DNA of 64,000 nt from positions 8,277,491-8,341,490 of the forward strand of contig OY744520.1 of assembly GCA_963556195.1 (NCBI GenBank). The letters run 5' to 3'. This stretch comes from Sepiola atlantica (taxonomy: Eukaryota > Mollusca > Cephalopoda > Sepiida > Sepiolidae). The translations under genes were made by a program, and so were the position numbers. Positions within the stretch are counted from its first letter, which is position 1; each line of letters starts with the position of its first letter. Under the pieces are notes generated by a model. That model ran no database searches, had not been told where the DNA came from, and was given only the letters and a program-made list of their open reading frames with translations. Positions 55,886-64,000 of the stretch are shown here, piece by piece.

Positions 55886-56110
55886 GAATTTCCTCTTTCT
55901 TTTTTGCTTTTTGGACTATTTCTTACTTTAATCAATAGATCTCATTCAAACTTTTAATTAAAAGTATAGCGGACCACCACTTGAAACGCATTATATAAAA
56001 TTATAAAATGATAAAATAACAAAATAATGAATAAATGTTGAAAAAAACTTTTTACAAACTTTACACATATACTTTTCTCTCGTTGGAACTGCACTAATAC
56101 TGCACTACCC

Positions 56111-56116
<6 letters not shown>

Positions 56117-56175
<59 letters not shown>
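56117..56175. repeat. (TA)n microsatellite
   Basis: About 29 AT units. It is the target into which the following element inserted; a shorter TA run continues at 58152. Confidence 0.97.
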
Positions 56176-56178
<3 letters not shown>

Positions 56179-58151
56179 GGCTTTACGCGCTCCACTACTT
56201 TTGGAGCTGCTCCTGCTCCTGCTCCAACGCCCAAAATTGGAGCTGGCTCCTCTCACGCTCCCCATTTTCAAAAAGGAGCCGCTCCTGCTCCACCTCTTAT
56301 AAAAAAGGAGCGGCTCTTTTTCAGCGCTCCATAATAAAAATATACCGTCTTTCATAAACATTCTATTCTTCCAATGAGTGGTCGAAGGATAGGGATGGGC
56401 GTCAAAGGATCTCGTCAATATGGGTTGAGATGTCACTTTAAGTGTAAGACAGTAAGATAATATTTGACAAAATCTCGCTAATATTTTGAGAGTTATAAGA
56501 GAACATGTCGGACGAAGTATAGGATTATACGTAAATTTTTGATTCCTGAGAACAAGAAAATAATTTTTCTTTTTTAAATACATGGAAATTTTCTAAGAAT
56601 TTAAAGCCAGTTTAAATGACTTTCTAGTCGATAGTTTATAAATTCCTTTCAAGTTTTGCACACACACGAAGTAATTGATGTTTTGTCAATTAAAATGGCT
56701 GACTTGTTTACGAAGAAATCTAAATGAATTATGATGGATTTAATCTCGTAACTTGATTTCGAACCGGCTTGAAATAATAACATTATTTAGACAACGATTT
56801 TTTACATGGGGAGAATGGGGGGTGCTTTGTTAACTATTCTGTACTTTCACGTAACGATTTAATAAACAGAAGATATTGTAAAAATTGAATTTAACTTGAA
56901 AATTTTATGTAAAAGTTAACCCGGTCCAAACCTTTAATTTCGTAACGTAATTACGAACCGGATTGAAATAGCATTATTTAGAAAGCCATTATTAACATGG
57001 AGTGAGGGGGGCTTTGTTAACTATTCTGTACTTTCACCTAACAATTTAATTTAACTTGAAAATCTTATCTAAAAAATAGCCCGGTTCGTAAACTGCACAA
57101 GTACCAAAAAATAATATAAAAAATATTCTTCACTGGGGAGGAGGTAGCCCGTATTTACAAGTATATCTCCTGTAAAAACGGTTCTAAAATCTATTTTCAA
57201 TTGATATTTATTCGATAATTGCCGAATTTTCCTACTTGGCCAAAATTGCCGAGTTTTCCGTTGCCGAATTTTCCATTGACGAATTTTCCGTTGCCGAGTT
57301 TTCCTTTGACGAGTTTTGCTAAATTGTGTATTATACATACATACTTCTATCCAGTCAAGCAGACTATCTAGTCTAAGAGAAGAAAAACAACATAACTTTC
57401 ACTAATACACTTAGGAACGGTATGAATCCACATATATCCCTCCCAAAGTTATATGAATTAAATAGTAGGGTAGACTGTACTCTGAAACCTTGATTGGGCA
57501 ACTTACCTCCCCTATCTAGAGTGCTAATTTTCGGAGTTTTTATTCAACAGAAAGATAGCAGTGTACTTTTTAAAAGGGCCTTAATAATTATTTCAGGTCA
57601 GCTAGTAAACATTTTGAATTCTCTCTCTCGCCCCCCCCCTCCCGACCTGCACTCAGATGGTGTCAAAATCGTTCGTACCCCTAACTCAAATGTTTAATCT
57701 TTCCAAAGAAATAGAACGCTCAAGTCAATGACGCCTTTGATCTGTCTCATCGCTTGATAGCAAGTCGACGGGGTTGGGGTAGGGGTGGGGGTAACGAATA
57801 AAACAATAAAAAAAAAGATTGTTAAAAACATTACAATTAAATCGTCTTCCGCCTGAGCCCCCTCCCTCTCTCTACCAGAGATATAATTTTTTTAAATAAT
57901 TCAGAGTAAACTCTGAGACTTTCTTTACTTTTCCTTTATATTGCTGAATAAAAAACTAATGTTTAAAAAAAAATCAAATAATTTTGGAGCGAGGAGCGTG
58001 GAGCGATAAAACCACCGCTCTTTAGTCCCAAATGGAGTTGCTCCTGCTCAACTCCCGCTGAATATAAAATGAGCCCTCCTCTCCTTCGCTCCAGCAAAAA
58101 GGAGCGTGCTCCTGGAGCGCGCTCCTTTTTGGAGGGCTCCGTAAAGCCCTG
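56176..58151. mobile_element. hAT-like non-autonomous element, 1976 bp
   Basis: Perfect 12-bp terminal inverted repeats CAGGGCTTTACG / CGTAAAGCCCTG. Both 200-bp ends are packed with GGAGC/GCTCC subterminal repeats. TATATATA lies on both sides (8-bp duplication possible but not provable in a TA run). Inside, two ~200-bp direct repeats (around 56750-56930 and 56930-57080) share TTTGTTAACTATTCTGTACT and ..GAACCGGxTTGAAATA. No transposase frame. Confidence 0.88.
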
Positions 58152-58979
58152 TATATATATATATATATTATATATATATATTACATACACACACCAACTG
58201 TACCTATCCGCGTTTCTTGGACGTCTTTTATTTTACTTTTTGTTAGCTTTGGGAGAGGGGAGCAAATTATTAATTTTTTTAGTAGGATTGGAATTTTTTA
58301 ATTTAAATTTAATTATCACGGTATTATTAATTGAACCCAATTATTATTAAACTATAACTAATGTTTGTTCAGTTAATGTAGTTTAAAAATTATAGGATGT
58401 AAATAGCGTCCAAAACTTTCACTCTTTTAATACATGAGAATTTGCTAAGAATTTTAAAGCCAGAAATAACTTTCTATCCAACAGTTTAAATGCTTCCAAA
58501 TTCCTTTCAAATTTCAAAAAATCGAGAAATATTTTTTTTAGGAAGCAGCAGAAGCAGCGCATGTTGTTTATCGACGCTCAATTGAACGAATGCTAAAATC
58601 AGCAACTTCTTTCAACCAATCACAAAGGGCAAAAATATTCACCTCCGAATTTTGCACGTAATATAAAAAACCAAACACTAGTGTTTTCTTTCTTTTCTCC
58701 ATTTTCTTTCAGATCTGATGCACGTGAGAATGTACCTCAAAACCGTCTCAGCCCTTGGGCCGATGAAAAATAGCACATGCGATGAGAGACATTCACAAAC
58801 TACTGTAGGCACGGTGACAGCATATACACATTGCTCACCAAACTCACGTACACACAAGTTCATGCAGACACTCTCACTAACTACACACTGGGACTTGGGC
58901 GAGAGGTGAGATAAAAGTCCCTTTTTGAGATGTCGCTAGACATGATGGAGTTCAATCATCTAGTGTGACTTCAGTCTGC
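58152..58979. other. Unassigned stretch upstream of the hAT element
   Basis: TA run at 58152-58180, then AT-rich DNA. The small frames near 58680-58910 match nothing I recognise. Confidence 0.4.
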
Positions 58980-60600
58980 AGTGAGAAGTTTTGAAGATTA
59001 GGGGTTTGTTGAGTCCTAGCTTGAGTTCAAGTTGAACCGCTGGGCAAGCAGTTTAGCTTCATCAGTTGCTGTGCAGTCGACATCATGGAGGTTTGAATGC
59101 GGGCGAATTATTAATTGCCCATTATTCATCACACTATTTTCCAGAAATTGCGAGTTCCAAATTTCTACGACTCAATGCGGTTTCTGGTCATCTCATTATA
59201 CCTACTCTTTGGTTCTTGGCCTTTTGGCTAAGATCAAAGTGTAGTATCTGTTCCGATGGATACTACACCCCATAAACTGGTATTGTCTTGGCCTTCAGGG
59301 CTTGATTTACACGGGCTATGGGTCGGTCCTGTGCAGTTCTAGGAGGTCCACCCTCCCAGGCTTTGCCTCCCCTCGTTGGGGAGGAGTAAGTATTGCTTAC
59401 TGCCTGAGACGCCCCTACCAGGGAATGCCGACGGGGCTGCCCAGGCAATTTTTAATGGCCAGAGTGCTCACTTTCTCGGGCGCTGGCTTTTCAAACCCCA
59501 CTTTCCCGACCCTACCTTGAGTCACATCTTGTGGGAGTAAGATAAAACTGGCCTTGTGCCTAACCTCCTGGAGAGGAGGTAAATAAATACTCTTTGCTGC
59601 GGCTATTACACTCTTACAATGATTTCTTAATGTTATAAACTTTTGTCTATTTGCATTAGACGTATAGCGGTTGAATCGGCGGAATGCTTGCTTGCTGCTT
59701 ATGCAAATTGCACAATAGCAGCTGCACACATTATGGAGAGTGAGGCTTGCTATAGAATTTCTGGATGGGGACATGTGCTTCAATGCCTGCCTTCACCCAT
59801 TCAGTTTCCTCATTTACACATTGTTCAACAGGGAGAGAAAAAGTGTTACTCCATGGGGCGTCTCTGATGTTATCTCTGATAGATTCCTAATCTGCCAGTT
59901 TGTAGTATCTAGTCGTTTTGAGCAACGGTCCTTAGCTTGAGGTCAAAGGTTTAGGGTGATATCAACCATTAACACAAGGTGATCAGCATTCCCAAATGGA
60001 CTATGAGCATCCGTCACACAAGCCTCAGACAGTGTAGTCAAGAATAGATCGAGAAGTGAGGCTTGCTGATCCTCACGATCAGGGAGGCGGGTTGAGAAAG
60101 TGACAGTCTGTCAAAGGGAATATGCAATAGAGAAACTATGCGTTCTGTTACCAGCTGCGTCTGTATAGCTCGAGAAACTAAACCAATCTCTGTGGTCAAT
60201 ATTAAAATTCCCAAATACATGTATTTGGGCGCTTGGATCTAAGGAAAGTGCTGCATCAATACTATCGGAGACATAGTTAAGCAGAGTACAGTCCTGGGTC
60301 AAAAGAGAATGGTAGAGGAAGTATAAGGAACTAACGCTGTGTTGTAAAGTTAATCTAAAGCACATGTAGGTTAATCTAAAGCACATGTAGGCCTGACCAT
60401 CTGATTCTAGACTATGTTCTCTAGTCAAAGGGAGGGTGTTGCAAATATAGACTCTGAGTCCATGCATATGCTTGTCTGAGTCTTTACGGCAGAGTATGAG
60501 GTATTTGGTCATGTAAAAGCGATTAGAGGAGATTGATTAGTGTAGGTTAGTTTCACTAGAAGAAATGATACTACATCATCGAGATTAGTCCTGTAGCGGT
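58980..60600 (-). pseudogene. Jockey-like LINE: endonuclease and region before RT
   Basis: From 60600 downward: endonuclease pieces SSLYFLYHSLLTQDCTLLNY, then VSDSIDAALSLDPSAQIHVF and GNFNIDHRDWFS (the usual GDFN is GNFN), then FRRFNRYTSNANRQKFITLR and NHCKSVIAAAKS. Past the SINE insertion (59212-59587) it continues with ELAISGNSVMNNGQLIIRPH. The pre-RT part matches 50850-51010. A 21-bp duplication (GTTAATCTAAAGCACATGTA plus G) sits at 60349-60390. Confidence 0.88.
59212..59587 (+). mobile_element. Complete U2 snRNA-headed SINE, type 1, with 9-bp target duplication
   Basis: Begins GTTCTTGGCCTTTTGGCTAA and then GATCAAAGTGTAGTATCTGT, followed by TCCGATGG. This is nearly identical to bases ~5-48 of U2 snRNA. 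A ~320-nt unrelated body and a 3' end GGAGAGGAGGTAAATAAA follow. TACTCTTTG occurs at 59203-59211 and 59588-59596, a target-site duplication that restores the interrupted LINE. It lacks visible tRNA-like A/B boxes, so transcription may rely on snRNA-type signals or read-through (inference). Confidence 0.88.
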
Positions 60601-62500
60601 TACATGAAAGATCTAGTTTTGTTTATACGTACGCACAATATTTTGCATTATGTTGAGTTGTAATTTGGTCAGCGTATTGATACATAGGCGATTAGTACAC
60701 CACTAAAATGCACACTGGAAGTTTGCTGATTTCCGCCCACAGCTGGATGCACGCGAAATACAACAGTTTCTCTCTTCCCTTTTCATCATCATGGTGACGA
60801 GGGGTGGGAATAAATTCAAGACCTGAAACTATATTACATCTCTGCCGACCTTGCAACTCTCTTTATGTTCCAGTGTTCCTTCGAATAAAAGTTAATACCT
60901 ATTTGGTTGTAAAGATGTTGGTCTTATTTATGGAAGATGGTGACCCTTTTTCTTGTTCAATATTTTATTTTAGCCAGATGCAGCCAGATACAACTAACTC
61001 TACCACGTTATGTTCTTCATCGTGACATTCTTCCAAACGAATCATCCACTAATGTCCTAAGCCATCGGATATTTGTGAAAGAGAGCCTCAAGGGAGGAGC
61101 CGATTTGATTGATTTTTTTTTTTGGGGGGGGGTCTGGTTTTATCATTTTTCTTTTTATTGTCATCGTCATTTATATTGATAATAGATATGTTAGGGTTAG
61201 GGTAAGTGTTAGATAGACTGGGTTGGACAAAGTGGGTGTTTGTTGAGTGCCAGAAGACAAAGTTCACACAAGTAGACTATTAGCCGAGTCTTTATCCATG
61301 GGGTTGTGGCCTTGTGAAAGCGCACCGGAGATAAGTTCAGGGTCTTATTCATAAGAGTTAGGGCTCCTGTACTACCAATCAGAAGCAGACAATCCGTCAA
61401 ACCTGTACACTCAACCTGTCAGACAAGAGCGGCTCAGACCAGTCATGTGAAACTAAGTGACTAACAAATATCCCCAAGTTGCCCAGATAGAGAGAAAGAG
61501 ATAGTTAGGAAACAAAGTCAAGCACTGGGTGTCTTTGAGGAGTCCCAGTGATAGTACCTCTGCACTTACCTAGTAGACAAAGAAGGAGTGCTAAAGTTGG
61601 GCGATAGGCAGAGCCTATCTATTCCTTAAGCAATTTGTTTTGTTTGAGTCTCCATTTTGAATCAGCTGTACTACTTGGCATTGCTTGGGAGTCTTTTTGT
61701 AAGAATGAGGATATATTATCTCCTATCTTATTGTTCAACACACGAAATGAATGAACGAAATAACGAAACCTTTTTACACCAACAACGAAAGGAGTCTATT
61801 CATATATAAGGTTACCTATACCGTTTGGTATAGGTGGAAGAAACTTTAGACAGTGTCTGAAAGAAGGAGTTAAAATAAGTTCTTAATTCAAATATCTTCA
61901 GGCGAAGATAGCAGGTGCCATGAGCATCCAGTGGACAAGGAGGCAGGAGAGAGGCTGCGGCAATCATCGTCTGATCATTGTCTGCAACATCCCAAGGGAG
62001 CTCAAGCAGTCCCTTAGAAAACCAATGATATCAATGCGCCCTGCAAGCTGATTGGCTAAACCAGCTCACAGGGACACTGATACGCAATACAAAGTAAATC
62101 TAATTTATGACTGCTACATTTTTACTTTCATTTTTGTTTTGTCTTTTTTCTTTTTAAATTGCATAAATACCTTAGAGTACTTTTTGTTTGATCAGATAAT
62201 TTTATTAAAAATGATAAAGTTATTTGTAATAGTATTTTCAATAAAACATATTCCACTTAATAAAACGAAATTTGTTGAAATTTTAAAACTGTTCTATTGT
62301 TGTTTTTACACATTTTCTCTTCTAGAAATTTTAGTCAATAAATTTCTTAGCTAAAACTTTTGCAATTAAATTAAATTGGAAAAATCAGTTGTTGTCTGCT
62401 TCTTATTTACACATATAAAAGAGCTGTATTAATACTACTATTTCTACTTCAAGGTTTGAGTAATTGCAGAAGTTATAAACACTAACATTATTTCTTCTGG
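60601..62500. other. Largely unassigned region
   Basis: A G10 tract at about 61124 and TTAGGGTTAGGG at 61191-61202. The minus strand at 61209-61400 has an open frame of unknown identity that could be LINE 5' sequence. No convincing gene. Confidence 0.35.
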
Positions 62501-62565
62501 CAGCCCTGCAAGGTGGTTTGGTCATATGATGGCCAATCAACCGACCCTTGAAGAACTACTTCCAG

Positions 62566-62739
62566 ACGCTTAGGGAATTACAGAGAGTTCACAGAGAGCT
62601 ACCTGGCACTAATGAAGAAAGACGTCCTCTCTCTTGCCTCTATCATCGAGCAAAGCTATCTTCACTTGAAGATATATTGTTCAAAGGAGCCTTTCGGCAG
62701 CCAACAAACTTTCTTACTGTTTTACTTCCTTCACTGTGA
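62566..62739 (+). pseudogene. Possible coding remnant with stop and AATAAA
   Basis: The frame reads TLRELQRVHRELPGTNEERR, then KLSSLEDILFKGAFRQPTNF and LTVLLPSL-stop. The FxGxFxxPxxFLT pattern is reminiscent of the C-terminal part of dynein heavy-chain-like proteins. A possible acceptor (TTCCAG) precedes it, and AATAAA lies about 50 nt after the stop. It could be a last exon or a processed fragment. Weak evidence. Confidence 0.25.
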
Positions 62740-62799
62740 TGCTATGTTAACTGTCAGCTACCTACACCCAACAGTGTAGGTCACTCAAATAAATATATT

Positions 62800-64000
62800 A
62801 TGGCAGTCATCTTAGATTCTTTACTCCTCCGAACGGTCCCACCTTTTCATCCCGTTTTCCTGAAATTATTAAAAGATGTTACAGCATCTGGGATATTTTT
62901 ATTAATATTTTATTAATAATATTTCACAGTATTATATTTACTGATTTGGTATGTGAAAGATCTTTTCAAAAATAAATAGATTTTGTGAAGATTCGTAACC
63001 CAAATATTGTCTTCACTTGTTTGTTTTTGTTCATACTTTCTTTCACTATTCCGGTTTTTCTACATTGCTATCAGCCTTCATAAATACCCAGATACTTATT
63101 TACCAGCAATGCTTCAAGCAAACTACCATTCACTTTCATATTATTTGGTATTTATAAAAAGGCTTTTTTATTCCTTTCGTTATACGACCGTTTGTTGTTA
63201 CGAAATATTATAGAAGTTTGTTTTACAGTCCATGCAAAGATAGGCTCCTGTAAAATGACATCCCACGTATTGGTGACTTTATGCTCATGATAACTTATAT
63301 AGAATTATCATAAAGATACATTTTAAGAAAATACTGATGTAACTAAACCAAATTATATTTAAAAATTTATTTTCAAATATGTTTCAAGTATAGAAATTTG
63401 TAATTGGAAGAGAAAAAAGTTCAACTTCAAAAAAATGTTTGGAACTTTAAATTTTGTGTCTTTAAGAAGTCTGCACTGTGAGTAATCCCCCCTCCTCCCT
63501 GTTGCAACCGCCACCCCCATACTATGGCACTGTTTATAGTCTTGTTACCATTAATAAAAGAAACCAAAAAATAATTTGTTTTTAATTAGTTTAGACAAGC
63601 TTTATTTATCTTTTTGCTATTATAGGCCTACTAGATCAGTATTTGTTATATATATTATTTAATATTTATGAAAACATTTTGGAAATTCCAAGAGGGTTTA
63701 ATAAATATTTAATAATATATAGAACAAATGTTTTTACAAGTATAGGAAATTATTATTAATTCAAAACATTTTTATTTAGAACTAGCAGGGCCCATGTCTT
63801 GGCGTTGCCCGGGGGGAATATAAAAGAATGATTTAACTATCAAGTTCCGATGCTTCTACACAATACGAACCGAACTAAACCTATTTTGCAAACTAAAACT
63901 AAAACTTAGTTTAGTGTTAGGTTAGAGTAAAAAATTTTTTTAAATAGTTCATATAGATTGTTCGGTGAAGTTTGTTTTACTTAGCCAAACACGAGTATTT
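62800..64000. other. Unassigned AT-rich end of window
   Basis: No coding signal. 63786-63815 (AGGGCCCATGTCTTGGCGTT, then GCCCGGGG) is another member of the GC-rich stem motif group. Confidence 0.4.

Noticed and set aside
55954..56583. 209-codon minus frame
   Set aside because: It crosses the TA microsatellite (Ile/Tyr run) and the hAT terminal region; no conserved protein.
59212..59260. A functional U2 snRNA gene
   Set aside because: Only the first ~45 nt resemble U2; the Sm site and 3' stem-loops are replaced by an unrelated body, and a target duplication shows insertion.

Overview
This window is animal (metazoan) nuclear DNA. It is AT-rich, intron-rich and full of transposable elements and simple repeats. 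It holds one host gene that I can reconstruct completely: rnaseh2b, which encodes subunit B of ribonuclease H2. The gene lies on the minus strand, starts at 55794 and stops at 14369. It has 11 short coding exons (49 to 115 nt) spread over about 41.4 kb. The exons join in frame into 305 codons, all ten introns have GT/AG borders, and the residues follow the vertebrate protein from start to stop. The kinds of LINE fragments and the microsatellite-rich AT background suggest a marine lophotrochozoan such as a mollusc, possibly a cephalopod, but that is an impression and the window does not prove it.

Layout. Positions 1-14.1 kb lie beyond the 3' end of rnaseh2b. They hold fragments of several non-LTR retrotransposon families, two adjacent SINEs whose 5' ends look like U2 snRNA, and a 3.5-kb TTTG/TTACG array. 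Positions 14.4-55.8 kb are the rnaseh2b transcription unit. Its introns carry a 29-bp minisatellite and two large minus-strand LINEs (intron 9); a 4.6-kb 9/10-bp satellite interrupted by an internally deleted Merlin-type transposon, a further LINE split by a hAT-type element, and a 36-bp minisatellite (intron 8); a 1.1-kb ~30-bp array with higher-order structure (intron 6); many short inverted-repeat elements (introns 1, 4, 5 and 7); a perfect 59-nt palindrome inside a diverged tandem duplication (intron 3); and a 171-codon transposon-like ORF (intron 1). Positions 55.8-58.2 kb hold the proximal promoter (CCAAT box and E2F-like site) and a 1976-bp hAT-like element. Positions 58.9-60.6 kb hold a minus-strand LINE with recognisable endonuclease and pre-RT sequence. 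A complete U2-headed SINE is inserted in it with a 9-bp target duplication. Positions 60.6-64 kb are mostly unassigned; a short stretch near 62.6 kb may be a coding remnant.

How it fits together: the only evident cellular function is rnaseh2b. The rest is a record of nested insertions: SINE in LINE, hAT in LINE, Merlin in satellite, hAT in a TA repeat. Several of these have readable target-site duplications and terminal inverted repeats. The most unusual element is the SINE group with a U2-like head, a shared 3' end and two different bodies.
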